A stretch of 64,000 bases of DNA from Varanus komodoensis (lineage: Eukaryota > Chordata > Lepidosauria > Squamata > Varanidae), in assembly GCF_004798865.1 (NCBI RefSeq), contig NW_025335440.1:5262702-5326701 (forward strand). The letters are read 5' to 3'. The notes beneath the pieces were generated by a model. It saw only the letters and a list, made by a program, of their open reading frames with translations. It had not been told where the DNA came from and searched no databases. Shown here piece after piece: positions 1-12,180 of this stretch. The number at the start of each line of letters is the position of its first letter. Position 1 is the stretch's first letter. Made by a program: the position numbers and the translations under genes.

Positions 1-2155
1 CCCTGTCGAATTGCAGATTGTGAGCCCCTTGGGGCAGCAACCCAGCCTTCCGACTACCTGCTGGCCATTGAGATGCCCCTGTAGGGGTACTTTTTCTCTT
101 TTTTAGGAGCAACTCAGGGTGAGGCAAAGAGCTAGAAAGAAAGTGGCCAAGGGAAAATGTGCACACTGTCCACTCAGATAATTAACATCCTGGCAACCAG
201 GAAACAGCCACACTTTCTGAACATGGGTTTTTAAAAAAGACATCCACAACCCCACCCACAAGAGCAAATAGTATCAGGTGCTTGACTAAGAGGAAGAACA
301 GTAGCATAATGCTGGCCTTCCTGCACACTGAAAGCAAGTGGGCCATGTGGCGTCTAGATCCAGTGTAGCATTCGGATGTTTTTTTAAAGAGGCTAAAACT
401 GAAATTTGACATCCATCAAAACAGGCGCTCTGATCACTGTCAAAGGCTCCAGAACGTCTCCCTTGCCACTTCTGGCCAGTCCTGGTCTCAGGCATGGTGG
501 CGTGCCCTCACCTGCACATCCTCCCAAGAACACCTGGCCTGAGCGCAGCACTACGTACACAATATGATTCCAATTCATGGTTGCTTGCTTTATCATCCAC
601 GCCCTCTGTTTCTCAGGGATTAGCAGTCAAGCTTGTATGCCTGGGCAGGCAAAATGATTTCCACTCCTCCTGGCACATCCTTCCCGTGTGTAAATTTGGC
701 TGTGCATGCCTCTCAGTTTACTGCTCCTGTGTGTTCAAGTTCAGCCCAACAAAGAAACATTGAGCAGGCAAAACTTTCCCCATCACTCCGTCTCTGTACC
801 CAGGAAAAGCTTCCCCTGCTAAATGTCTGTTGGTTGGGCTGCTTGTAAGGAAAAAGGCACAGGGCCAGTAACAACATTAGCAACCCAATGTCTGCACTGC
901 TAGTTCTCTAGGAGAAATGAAGTAAGTGCAGCAACGACCCAAGCCGCTTTCTGGCTTCACAGGTGTGTCAAAGAGCAGTCAAGGACTGCGCCTGTAGCTG
1001 GTGACGTGGCAGCAAGGAAACGTGTTGCACCGAGCAGGATGCAAAGACGTCAAGAGTTGTGCAATCTCGGATCAGAGATAAAACATAGGAGGATGTGGGG
1101 TGGGGGGCACCTCAAAGCAGGATAGACCACTGCAATCAATTTAAGCTTTAGGTGTCTCTAAACTTCCATCAACACAACAGCCAATTTATTCAAGTGTGAG
1201 GTTTTTCTAGGTAGCAACCTAATCAAGCAGATGGATGCAGGAAGCTGGCAGGTTCGTAGGCTGGCCGCCAGCCACATCAGCAGGGCCAAGATGGCAGTGC
1301 CACGCCCAGCTGTTCTAGCCCTGCCGGCACAGCTTGCACACACGAGTGTGCACACACTCACACACAGTATCCTATTCTTGTGGAATCTGAATGTAATGCT
1401 AGCACACTGTTTATGTTTGGGGGTCAATGCAAGAGGACTGGTTGCGTTAACTTGGCAATGTGAGAAGATTTGCAGTTTATTGTTGTAAGCCACCTTAGGG
1501 AGGTGCCTGGCTAATTTTTAATTAGTTAATTTTTAATTAAACTGGAAACAAGCAACAACAGCCTGAGCAGTGAGAAGAAACCTTGGTTCAGTCAGACCAT
1601 CACGGAAGCCAGAAAAATCTAGGAGGCAGCATGACGAGGTGAAAATGCAAGCGAAAAGCCCATTCAGTTATTTTCCTTTTAGTTGCCATGCCTGTAGATT
1701 CTGGCCCTGCAAATGAGCAGCAGCTCAACACATTCTGGTTTTAACCTGAAGATTTCTTCAGATAGGATGCAACCAGTGGTGGCTGGTGCCCCCAGTGCAG
1801 CTGGTGGGACTGAGGGCAGTACAACGGGTGGGAAGACTGGCAGGGTGATCCAAGGAGTCACTTTTATCCACAGCAGCCATCACATCAGAGAAAGGGGAAG
1901 CAGACAAATTGCCTCCAGCAACTCATCTGAGGCAAATTAACTGGCTGGAAAGCAAAGGGTGAGCAGGGTGGACAGATCCACACAGTGTCCCAGACACGCT
2001 CCTTTGTACCAGCTTTTTTCGGTTCCCTCAACAGCCTCCACTGAACAAGGAAGACAAAACGGATGCAACCAGTTGCACCATCATTAGGATGAGTCTCTCT
2101 TACACTTTCCTAATGTTACATTTGCTCCCCTTTCTTACATTAAGCATACAGGTCC
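1..2155. other. Unassigned non-coding DNA
   Basis: No gene is supported. The start (about 15-95) resembles a LINE 3' tail. A short stem (CCACCTT then GAGGTG) near 1490-1505 resembles the retroposon tail hairpins described elsewhere. Open frames here are short and unlike any family I know. Confidence 0.4.
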
Positions 2156-2159
2156 AATT

Positions 2160-2260
2160 TTATTTATTTATTTTATTTATTTAAAACATTTCTATGCCGC
2201 CCCATTCGCCGAAGCCTCGGGGCGGCTCACAACATAAATTAAAATATAATACATTAAATT
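2160..2260 (-). repeat. Retroposon 3' tail with perfect stem-loop
   Basis: A TTTA-rich tail is followed by the arms GCCGCCCC (2196-2203) and GGGGCGGC (2219-2226), then CTCACAAC. The same unit recurs at 5960-6030. Confidence 0.65.
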
Positions 2261-3225
2261 CAGCTTGGCTCCCCCTGCACAAAGCAAGACTGAGAGGAGA
2301 GGGACACCTCCGCCAAAGCCTGCGTTTATTGGCCAAATGTCATTTTTAATCATTTGGGCTGGGATGTATGGGTACTTTTCTGTATTCTTTAAAAGGCTAT
2401 TTGATTCTGGGCCCTGATCATAATACAGAACAGAAGAAAAAGAAGGCTTCACTTCTTTTTAACAAGGAGGAGCAAATTAAGAGGTGAAGTAGAACTATTT
2501 TTCATTTGCATTCATTAGAAGTCTCTTGGCACTGCAGACTGCGAATATGTAACCCTTTTTTCTCATGCCAGCCTCCTGAACAAAAATTCCCTCTCCAAAG
2601 CTGCTGTTAAATTCATGGAGTGACAGAGAATGGTACCTGGTATAATGGGTAAAAAGTACCTCTGTGAGATAAAATTAGCCTTTATCTTGGTGAACATCAA
2701 GCCAGATGGAACAGCTCTTGGTCAGCATACAAAATATTGTGTAGATATCACTATATTCTTCACAACGGCCTAAGAGGTAGAGAATCGCTAATAGTGTATA
2801 CACCTGCCAGCATGTGAAACTTTAAGCCAACAGCCTCTTTCACACACAGCATCACACCTTATATGTTTGCTTACACTAAAAAGCAGATCATAGTGCAGGA
2901 AAATGAAGTTGAAAGGGTGGCAACATGTGGTTCTAATTCAGTGGCACTTGGTGACTCTTCTATGGCAAAGAGAATAGCGACAAGCTAGGACAAAGGTGAG
3001 AGGATGCCAACCCTCTGTAGAGATTATAAGTTTTAGAGCAACCCACCCACACCAGCCCTTTAATTGCTCCCCTATAGAATGCTCACCTTTTACATGTGTT
3101 AAGCAGGCACATGAAACGGCAGGCTGAGGTCCTTAACACTAACCTCCTTCTTTGCCACTAGTCAGGTACCTTTGTCTACATCGTACAAAGCTGGACCGCC
3201 TCTCCTAAAGGTGAGCTAAGGGCAG
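2261..3225. other. Unassigned non-coding DNA
   Basis: No coding exon, RNA gene or recognisable repeat seen. Confidence 0.4.
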
Positions 3226-3227
3226 CA

Positions 3228-3790
3228 GCAGCTCTAAGCACATAAGGAGGGTGCCAGTGGTCCAGACCGATGGTCCATCAAGTCCAGCACTCTGTTCGCA
3301 CAGCAGCCAAGCAGCTGCCCACAGGAAATGCACAGGCAGGATACGAGTGCAACAGCACCCATGTTCCCCATCAGCTGCCGCGCACAGGAGCACTGCTTCT
3401 GATACTGAAGGCAGCAAAGATCTATCAGGACTGGCAGCCATTAATTTTTCCACTCCCGCTTTAAAGCCATCCAAACTGGCGGCCATCACAACATCTCAGG
3501 GAAGTGAACTAATCACACAATCTGCAGGTACTTTTTTTGTCTGCCCTGAATTTCTCATCCGTCAGCTTCATGGAATCTTCCCTGGTTCTAGTATTGTGGC
3601 AGAGGGAGAAAAACGTCTCCCTCTCCACCTTCTCCAGACCAGGCATAACCTCTGGCATGTCTGCCCTAGTCTCCCTTTTTCCAAGCTAAATAATTCCAGC
3701 TCTTGCATCCACCACTCTCCCTTGACTGTTTTAGTTGCCTTTCCTTACACTAGGTGTTGCAACCAGAACTGCACACAGTATTGTAAGTTG
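3228..3790 (-). mobile_element. CR1-type LINE, 3' end (reverse transcriptase C-terminus and 3' UTR)
   Basis: Phrases typical of the antisense of a common squamate CR1 are visible: the segments around CAAGTCCAGCACTCTGTTCGC, CAGCTGCCCACAGGAA, TTAAAGCCATCCAAACTGGC, TTCATGGAATC and CCAGAACTGCACACAGTA follow in the expected order. The copy is diverged and 5'-truncated. Confidence 0.7.
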
Positions 3791-4799
3791 CTGCCCCATG
3801 GACGTAGACAAAGACAGAATGTGACAAAGGACCTATCTGCACTTTGCAACAGCCCACTGTGGCTGTAGCATTATGCCGAAGGCCCCTGGGAACCCCTTTC
3901 CCATGGAGCCCCTCAGGCACCCAGCTTGCCACGCCATATAAACCTAGGCAGCAGGGGTTGTTTGAGGGTTAGCCAACCCAGAAATAACCTTAAAGCAAGC
4001 CATGAGCTCTCTGAAGGCCACTCAACCCTCAAGCAACTCAGGCAGCGAAGTTTGCAAGGCAAACTGCAAGTCTGGTCCCATGTGAAAATGGCATCCATGG
4101 GTACTTGGTGCAATGTAACGGTAGAATGCATTTGCTGTGGGTAAGTGAGGCCATTGCGGATTGCCATGTTGCGCAAACCAGTTTGATAGGCTGCCAATTT
4201 GCGCCAGTCCCTTTCGCTTTCAGGCCCACGCACCACAGGAATGTGGTCCTACAAGCTCCTGTATGATGGAATTCATCCCGCAGGCTGAATGAGGGTCAGC
4301 ATCCTTCTGCCCACTACCCCCATTGCTGAGCGGCCTCATCCCTTACAGCCAGGGAAGGCCTGACGAATATGGCGGGCCCCACGCTAGAAGCACAAGGATG
4401 CCCCTCAAACACACCTGGTTGCCTGCAACATGTGAGCCCTCCGTTCATCATGCCTTGTAACAGCAGGCACTGAGAGAAAAAAGCCCATTTATTATGACAG
4501 AAGCCTTTGAGGATGGATTTGTTGCCACAGAGGCTCACTTTTCTTCTGGAGCCATTCAAAGGGCACCTCACCAGCAGCGAAACAGCAGATTAAGCGCTAC
4601 AGCCACGAGCTTCATATTCCTTGCCATGCATTTGCTTGCATGTGTACTAGAAACCAGATGCCAGGGAACCTCCTGACAACCCAAGCTGCTCAGGGCAAAG
4701 GGAGTCATAACAGGAAGAATGAGGAACTCCACCGCACCCCAAAGTCACTGGAATAATCGCCCCACGGGCAATTTACCGGGAAAGCAGGGTGGTGGGGCG
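3791..4799. other. Unassigned non-coding DNA
   Basis: Nothing recognisable was seen between the CR1 fragment and the orphan CpG island. Confidence 0.4.
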
Positions 4800-5560
4800 T
4801 TTCGGGCACGAAGTCGATGGGCTGAAAAGCGGGGAGACAGCCAGGCCAAAAAGCCACCTGCCCACGGCCAGGTGCGCTCCTGCTGCTAAAGGCACAGGAG
4901 CGGAGCCGGTAAGACGACGTGGCAGCCCTCCTGCACCACGGGCGATGCGAGGGGGGAGCCTCCCCGCACAGACGCGCCCGCGAGCGGCCACGCAGCGCCC
5001 CTTCCCCTCCGCACTGCCCGCGGGGGCGGCGTGCCCGGAGCAGCATCGCCCGGCCCCGGCATCCCCCCGCAGGACGCCGCCTCCCCCTCCCCGAGAGGCC
5101 CCAGAGCGGGCGCGCCCGCCCGTCCCGCCGCCGCCCCGTGCACGCCTGCATGAACGCGCGAGCGCGAGCGCGCCGCCGCCCCACGCACCTGGCACGCTCG
5201 CCGGCAGCAGGGCAAGCGCCTCCCGGGCAATGGGGCCGCCTTCCCGAGCGCGGCTCCTTTAAGGAATCTCGCTCTCCCCTCCCCTCCTCTCGCCCGGCTC
5301 CGCCCCAGCCCGTCGCGAGGCGACACGCAGCCGCCTCCCCATGGCAACGTGTCACTCTCGCCCCGCCCCTCGGTACGGTACGCCGGAAGGGCCGAAAAGT
5401 GCTAAAGCCGCCCCCAAACGCCGCTGCAAGAGGACTTTCAAGGGCGGGCTGGGCAGCGAAGGGTCCGCCCGCAGACGGACGAGCGCTGCTGGCTTTCTTC
5501 CTGGCGCGGCCCGACGCGTGTTGAGGCATGTTCCGTCCGGGCTGCCGGGAGGCTAATTAT
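4800..5560. promoter_or_regulatory. Orphan CpG island, possible promoter
   Basis: This is a strong CpG-rich block in an AT-richer setting. On the minus strand a good donor (CCAG then GTGCGT, exon end about 5191) follows a GC-rich stretch like a 5' untranslated first exon. Long open frames cross the island on both strands, but none resembles a known protein, and such frames are expected in GC-rich DNA. No downstream coding exon was recognised to the left, so the gene served is unknown. Confidence 0.6.
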
Positions 5561-5959
5561 GCTTATTATTCTTTAAAACTCGCGTGCCTTCCCATGCCCA
5601 AGGCAGCTCTTGGAGCAGTTTCAGTCGGTCAGTCAGTCCATGGACTGAAATGGATTGAAAGGGATATTGAAGAACTGCCAGTCCTCTGAAGCAATTGCAC
5701 GAAGAGCACTGTTACCTTCACAAAGCAATAGACATCTCTCTCTTCTTTGGAAAATCCCATTAAAACGAGCACCTAATTAATTGTCAGGATGGATGTTTTG
5801 CATCAACTGCTTACGAAGACACTGCCCCCCAGTGGCCAAGTGTGTGAACTGGCATAAATCGTCTATTACTCTGGACTTTCACTTTGGACTGTGACCCCCC
5901 CATGATGTTCCAGTAAGAAATGTGGAATCCCTGGCCTCCCTTATTCCCTTGCTTTGCTT

Positions 5960-6040
5960 TTGCTCCTTATTTATTTATTTAGAAAATTTCTATGCCGCCC
6001 CATTCGCCGAAGCCTCGGGGCGGCTTAAAAATAAAGCAAA
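5960..6040 (-). repeat. Retroposon 3' tail with perfect stem-loop
   Basis: Arms GCCGCCCC (5994-6001) and GGGGCGGC (6017-6024) are identical to the copy at 2196-2226 and are preceded by a TTTA-rich tail. Confidence 0.65.
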
Positions 6041-8227
6041 ACGTACATCAATTTAAGCCACTGTATTATATCAGGCTTTTATTTTGTGCTGATTAATTCA
6101 CAATGAATAAGTGGTACTCCGTGCAGCAGAAGGCAGGTGGCAAGCGAGGCAGACAACCCTGGAGGAGGGTGTGGTCTCATCTGGATCCTACTTTGCTCTC
6201 ACCTTGATGCCAGGCAGTAGGCTTGGTAAATCTGGTAAGATCTGAAATTACTGCTAACTTTTAATCTCTAATTCTCTGAAATTTCTGTGAGATCTTATTC
6301 TTTTAATGCTATGCTGTTTTAAATTTGAGGGTTCTTGTTTTATTCCTTTGTAAGTCACCTTAGGTATTCCAAGGAGCCTTTTCTTTTGAACCACTCAACA
6401 GGTTCTCCTTAATTTCTGATTAAATATGTGCTTTTAATTGTTTTTATAAAAATAGTACAGAAATAGGCACTCAAGCATTCACTAAAATTGCTAGCTTCCC
6501 TTTTATTTGCACTTGATCAGGTCTTGGTTGGGAGGTTGGATAATGGATGCCTGGGGCTCATCAAGGGAAATAGTAAGCCCCAATCAAAGACCAACTGACC
6601 AAGCTTTATAGTTTTAACATTTAGTGCTTTGTTGCCTCAGCTAAGATGCCTCAGAGATGGCAGGCCATCCTTGGATCCGCTTTAGTTATCACTCTTCTGT
6701 CTGGGCAGGGAGAAAAAAGCATCAAGGAACCAAGTGGGTGCTTTTGTGTGACCATGTCCCTGAGAAAAGGAATTAGCCTGAGGTGCTTTCCTGACCAGCG
6801 TTGCTGGAGATCCATTGCTTAGGTAACACAGAATAGCATTTGGTTTTGTCATTTTCTACCAGGGTTCTGTGTTGAAGGGTCTGTGTATTCTTGGGAACTG
6901 AGGTCCTATTTTGCTTTGCTGTTTCATTAGTATGTGCCTGTAGTTTTCTGTGTCCTCTCCCCAGGTCAGCAATCAATTCCATTCCTGAGAAAATAGAAAT
7001 TTGACTTTAAGTCAAATTTGTTTTTAAGTTGGATCACAGGATACCCGTGAAAGTGCAAACACTGCGAATATTTCACCACCACCACCCCACCCAAGCTCAC
7101 TAGTGCCCCATCTTTGTAACAAGGAAATGCCAGGGAACTTTCCCTCTCCAGAGGTGTGGGGCAGGAAGCCATCCTTTGGGGGCCCTCCCCCTCCTCCATT
7201 CTCTATGGCGAAGCTTTGGAGGCCCTCTTTCCCTGCTTACCGTTCCTATGGTAATGGTATTGTCTGTGGTAATGACACTGTTCTGCAGTAATTTATGTAT
7301 TTATTTTAGTGTTTTTGTACACTGTTCACAGCTAACAAAGCTCTCAGAATGGTTTATATCAAAACAGAGGCTGCAAATTAACAGGATTTATGGCAGTTTA
7401 TTCGTAAATACAAGTTGCTCATAACTTGCACGTTCATAACTCGGGGACTGCCTGTATTTAAGTAAGTATCTTGAATGTTTCCCTTGGGGAAGCAAGAGAA
7501 AAGAAGTGGAATCGGCTGGAGGGCCATTAGACAAGAAATAGCTTCCTACCTTCCAGGTATGCAAGATTTTTTTCACTGCCTGAAAAAGCTTGTGAAGTCT
7601 AGGATGAGGTGGGAACTCAGGGAATGGGTAGCACTCTGCTCCAAGTGCCTGGGGAGCTGACTGATTTCCTGGGCTCCCTCCCCAGACTATGAGAAGTATG
7701 AGGAGGAAAGGTGGAAGAAATGCAGGCTCAGGAAAAAAGCGCTCTCTTGTTGCAAGAGAGCCGAGGTTTTGCTCAGTGTCAGTTCCAAAGCAAATGCAAG
7801 TGGAGTCTGGGGGCAAGACACCCTTGCGAACTGTACGGGAGAGTTGTGGTCTCTAGTGAAGGGAGCAGAGTTGGGCCAGACAATTCTGATGGTGCCCGGA
7901 GGCGTGTGCCTCTCGTCACCTTGCTTGCTGGGGTCACTTTGCAGCTCGTGCCACGTCCCACACGCTTCTGTCCCGAGAGTCAGTCCAAAGAGCTGCAGAG
8001 GGCAGACGAGGCTGTTCCCACCCGCTCTCGTAGCAGTTGCCAGAGCTGGGCGTTCCGAGCAGCCTGAAATTCATCCTGCCTTTCCAAGCCACAGCACTGC
8101 GCTTTGCATGGCTAACACAGATTTTGTTCCCCAGTGCTTGGTGGAATTTTATTTGTTTAGATGATCAGAAGTTTATTGAAAGTTTTTAGTATGTGAAAAG
8201 ATGCTTAGAAATCTGATTGCTCTAGGA
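6041..8227. other. Unassigned non-coding DNA
   Basis: AT-rich sequence without a supported gene. A LINE/SINE-like tail (TTTATGTATTTATTTT, then an open-ended 3' region) is seen at about 7290-7390. Confidence 0.4.
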
Positions 8228-9010
8228 CAGGGGTTGGCAACATTAAACACTCAAAGAGCCATTTGGACCCATTTCCGGCAGAAAAGAAAAACCGGGAGCC
8301 ACAAAACCCTTTTGACATCTAAAATGAAGATAACACTGCATAGATCGTTTTTTACCTTTATGCTATGTATAAAAAAACTATAGTGTGTTGCATTTATGAA
8401 ATCAATGAACTGCTAAAGAGAAAACAATTTTTTATTTCTGCATGCAACAAAAACATTTTGAACTCTGAAAAAAAAAAGACGCTGGGTTGAAGGTTACTTT
8501 CAAATAAAATACTCAATGTCTATTTAAGTCCTCCTCGTATTTATGAAAAGCTGATCTTAAATTATGATTTTTGCTCAGATCAACCTTCCGCATCAGTTCT
8601 GAAATGGCTTTTTCTCTCTCATCTCCATCCGGATATTTTTCAGCAAAGGCTGTGTGTTTATTCTGGAAATGTCTTGCAACGTTTGACTTTTTGTTCTTCG
8701 CCAATTTCTCACCACATATTAAGCATACTGGTAAACCAGTCTCACCAGCAGTGAAAGCAAATGAGTCTGCCCACATACCATTAAATGTTCTGTTTTCTTC
8801 TGAAACTTTTCTTTTCTTGGATTTATCTATGGTTGGCCCACCGGGGGTCAAAAAGCTCAATGAATCACGTGCCAGCACATTGGCGGTTTTGACGCATATT
8901 TTACATACAGGAAGGAATTCAAAGCCAAACCAAAATCAAAAATACAGCAGGGAGAATGCTATTCTGTCATTTCTTGGACACATGTGCCATTGCATTGGGG
9001 CTCTGCAGTA
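8228..9010 (-). mobile_element. hAT DNA transposon fragment with BED zinc-finger reading frame
   Basis: The left edge (8228) begins CAGGGGTTGGCAAC, typical of hAT terminal repeats in vertebrates. On the minus strand, 8513-8878 encodes a 121-aa open frame that matches the N-terminal part of hAT/ZBED-type transposases such as those behind GTF2IRD2 and EPM2AIP1. It has the stretches TFNGMWADSFAF and LPVCLICGEKLAKNKKS, then VARHFQNKH, giving a C-x2-C...H-x4-H BED finger. After RKVDLSKNH the sequence no longer resembles the family, so the catalytic part is missing by internal deletion. The matching right terminal repeat and the 8-bp target duplication were not found. It abuts the 3' end of the ISG12-family gene. 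Confidence 0.75.
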
Positions 9011-9053
9011 AAGGCCCTGCTTGGGCGTCCAGACAGAGTCTCGTCAGCAGATC

Positions 9054-11650
9054 TTAAGAGCTGGTGGGTCCATCCTTCTTGAACGCACCAACAGCAGCCC
9101 CAGCGCTGGCGGCTGTAGCTGTTATGCCAACTTTGGTTCCCACTGCCAGTCCGGCTGCACCTGCAAACAAGAGGCCATCAGCAGGGCACTCTGCCTCTCC
9201 CTTTCCTGCAGGCCTCCTGTCCGTGGATGCAAATGCACAGAGGAGGCTCGCGCCCATTGTCCCCTCCCTTTTCAGGAACAGAAACAGGAAAGTTGAAGGC
9301 AACTGTGCTGTTTGGAAGAGTTGTATTCAAGACACAGAACCCTCATTTCCCTCGCGCGGCACTTGAGAAAGCAGCTTGGGCCTGCAATTCAGATAATTAC
9401 AGGAGGACCACTAGATTCAGGAGTCCCTCTTCCTCTCGTACGGCTTGCTGGCTCCCTGTTGTCTTCTGCACGAACTGGGGAGGGGGGAAACATGCACTTC
9501 TCATCACCCCATAAAAAGACCTAAGCACATGGACACTGGTCCTGATCTGGGACGGGGGCATGATGTAGTGCTCCATTTTGTGCAAAGCAGCTGGGGCATT
9601 TCAAGGTCAGCATTTGGCCCCCTGGTGCAAAAGAGTTCCGAAGAATGCCAGCGAGGGCAGGGTCTTCTCAGTGGAGGCTCCCCGAGAGTGTAATGCTCTC
9701 CCGTGAGGCCTACCTAGGCCAGCTCTCATCTTTTCAGGGCAAAGAGCTTCCACCACCCCCAGGCCTTAAACAGCATATAGTGGGATTTCTTAATTTAGGG
9801 GACCATCCTATGCATGTTTGGACCTTAAGAAGGGATAGGACATGCTGAGAATTGTAGGCCTTTCTTAAGTTTAAACATGTATAGACATGCAACTTTAACC
9901 GACTTATCAAACCCTGTTATTTTTATTTTAGCTATTTTAAATTAGTTTCACTCTTTGTATATTTTAACACCTACTGTCTTTTTTTAAAGAAAAAGATGTC
10001 TAATATGTAAGGAAATAATCAGGCTTGTGCTCAGCGCCAGTTAATTGGAGAAAAACGCTCTCTGAACTGGTTAGGGGATTGAGAGTTCGTTCCGTTTTCT
10101 AGCAGGAAGAGTTTAGCTTTCATTATCCAGCAATCTTACCCACGGACTGGAGTCCGGCCACCAAGCTTCCTGCTGCCACTCCTCCACCATTGGCGATAGC
10201 CGAAGCAGACATCCATTTGGCCGCAAGCGAGGCGGCTGCGATTCCTCCGCTCGTGAATCCTACTGCTCCGAGCAACACCGGGACCGCACAGACCGTGGCT
10301 TGCAGGAATTCAACAGAAGATGGGGGAAATGTGAGAGCTCGTGTCACTTCCCCTGAATTTTCTCAGGTGGGTGCGTGCCACCATCACACATTAAAGAGGA
10401 AGCAAAAGTGGAGCCGGGCAAAGGGGCGGATGCACGACCAGGGTATACAGGGCCCAGTGACAGCGCTGCGGTTCCCCCCGTGCACAGCACAGGCCTGCAC
10501 AGTGCTGGCATGTCCCCTGAGGCTTCAGTAAACAGGCCACAAAGCAATTTTCGGTGGTCTAGAGGCTAAAGTAAAAGTAACATACTTGTAAAAGGGGATG
10601 TGTAAACAGGAGTTGCTGCTTTTGCTGCTTCCACAACCCAAGCAAATCAAATGCCTGTTCAGTCATCCACCTTGCCATGGCCCCCCATATTTTACGGATG
10701 AACTAGTCCCCATTGTAGAAGTCTTATCCTCTGATTGCTCCAGTGCAGAAAAGTGCATGTATTCAGTTGATTGTACCTTCATGGCACCTTAAAAAATATG
10801 GAACAAGAGTAACTGCTGAAAGAGACTGAAATGCCACTTTGGGGACTGGAGGGAAGTGGGTTACTGGTATTGCCAAATCCCGCCCATTCCGCCCTGTGGA
10901 GAAAGGGCTTTCCTGAGTGCGAGTCACAAGAGATGGATTTCTGCTTCAGAGATTCAAGTTGCTGCTTCCTTGCAAAGCCTTGTCATCTGCTACATATAAC
11001 CATCTGTGTGCATTTACCATTTGTATGTTTTAGGGAAAGCCTCAGACTACTCCTTTGTATTTGCTCAGGAGTAAATCCATCTACACAGCAGAATTCCGCA
11101 AGCCCTGCCTCTGAGCCAACACACTGGATCTGGCTGTGATCCCATCGGTCTGGTCACTGACCTCTCCCTCATGAAGGCCTCCCTTACTCGAAGAAGTAGC
11201 ACCACTTAGCTTTCATTATCCAGCAATCTTACCCACAGACTGGAGTCCTGCAACACTTAACGAAGTAATCTCCCCTCTCCCATTCTCTTCTCCTTACATC
11301 TTTTCAGCCTGTGTGCTTTTAATGATTGCAAGGCCAGCCCTCCCATTAGACAGAATGAGTCTCTGGCCTCGGGCAGCAGATGCAGCTGGTGCGGAAGCGA
11401 ACCCTAACCCCGCACCTGGCTGGCTCGCCGCAGCGCCATTTCATCGGCAGCTCCTGCAGGTGCAATGCCAGGAACATCACCTTGCTCCTCACCCGATATA
11501 GCAAAGTGTCTGGAGCCAGTCCTGGCACAGAGGCCTTCCGGGCTGAGAGCGCCTAGCAATACTTTCAATAAATACTGTTAAACTTACCTACTCCCACTGC
11601 TGTTCCAATCACAGCTCCCTTTCCCATGTTACCCAGTCTCTTCTGAATCT
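9054..11650 (-). CDS. IFI27L2-like (ISG12 family) small interferon-response membrane protein, 3 exons
   Basis: Coding exons are 11588-11627 (ATG at 11627; exon starts at 11650 after a CAG acceptor), 10140-10298 and 9054-9160 (TAA at 9054-9056). The junctions are phase 1 with GTAAG-type donors. The predicted 101-aa protein is almost wholly hydrophobic and rich in Gly and Ala. Residues about 20-68 carry the ISG12 signature: [12 protein letters not shown], then [20 protein letters not shown] and LQSVGAAG. This family (IFI27, IFI6, IFI27L1/2) is interferon-induced and acts at mitochondrial or ER membranes in apoptosis and antiviral responses. There is no cleavable signal peptide like that of IFI6, and the short start resembles IFI27L2, but the paralogue is not settled. 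No clear ISRE is visible just upstream, and 5' non-coding exons may exist. The stop codon lies about 45 bp from a hAT transposon fragment, so poly(A) signals may come from that element (AATAAA on the minus strand at 8657-8662). Confidence 0.88.
9640..10010 (+). mobile_element. LINE 3' end, L2-like, diverged
   Basis: Located in intron 2 of the ISG12-family gene. GGTCTTCTCAGTGGAGGCTCCCCGAGAGTG resembles the C-terminal reverse-transcriptase and tail segment seen at 22060-22470 and 23140-23520. A T-rich 3' region follows. Confidence 0.4.
11206..11248 (-). repeat. 43-bp duplicate of the exon 2 / intron 2 donor junction of the ISG12-family gene
   Basis: Positions 11206-11248 repeat 10113-10155 with one mismatch. 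The copied block holds the last 16 bases of coding exon 2, the GTAAG donor and the first 27 intron bases. The copy sits inside intron 1 of the same gene, upstream of the real exon. Homology stops sharply on both sides, so this is a local partial duplication and not a decayed whole gene. Confidence 0.85.
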
Positions 11651-12003
11651 CTGAAAGGGGAGATTGGGTATAAAGCTAACATACCACTTTTCCAGGAATC
11701 CTTTGCATCAAACCCCATTTCCTAATATTCTCCTGCAACTAAGCTAGTATCTATATAATGCAAAAAAGAAAGAGGATACTGATTTCTATCGAACTTGGGA
11801 CTCTTTCTATAATTGGCTGGAGAAACGGGACTTGGCGTAAAATTAGAGATGTTTTTCAAACTATTATAAATTGATTTGAAATTTGACTTTAGAATGTTAA
11901 AAAATATGTAGTAGGAGGTTGACCCAGTAAATCCAATGTTTGCTATGTTTGATGTTTTTTAGTGTTAGTTTAAAATGTTAATAAAATATATTTTTTTAAA
12001 AAA

Positions 12004-12180
12004 GGAGATCTGGGTTTGAGTTCCCGCTCAGGGACCTTTGGGCCACTCACTGACTTTCAGCCTGACCTACCCCACAGGGGTGTCGTGAGGATAAAATGGA
12101 GAAGAGGAGAAAGATTATGCAAACTGACTTGGCTTCCTTGCAAGAGGAGAAATGGCAGGATAGAAATGTGATTGCAAATG
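12004..12180 (+). mobile_element. Sauria-type tRNA SINE, 5'-truncated
   Basis: The body GATCTGGGTTTGAGTTCCCG, then GACCTTTGGGCCACTCACTG, then TAAAATGGAGAAGAGGAG, matches the Sauria SINE middle and 3' part. Confidence 0.75.

Noticed and set aside
4705-5529. Long open frames (up to 274 codons) on both strands across the CpG island
   Set aside because: They overlap one another in several frames, are Arg/Ala/Gly/Pro-rich, match no family I know, and are what high GC produces by chance.
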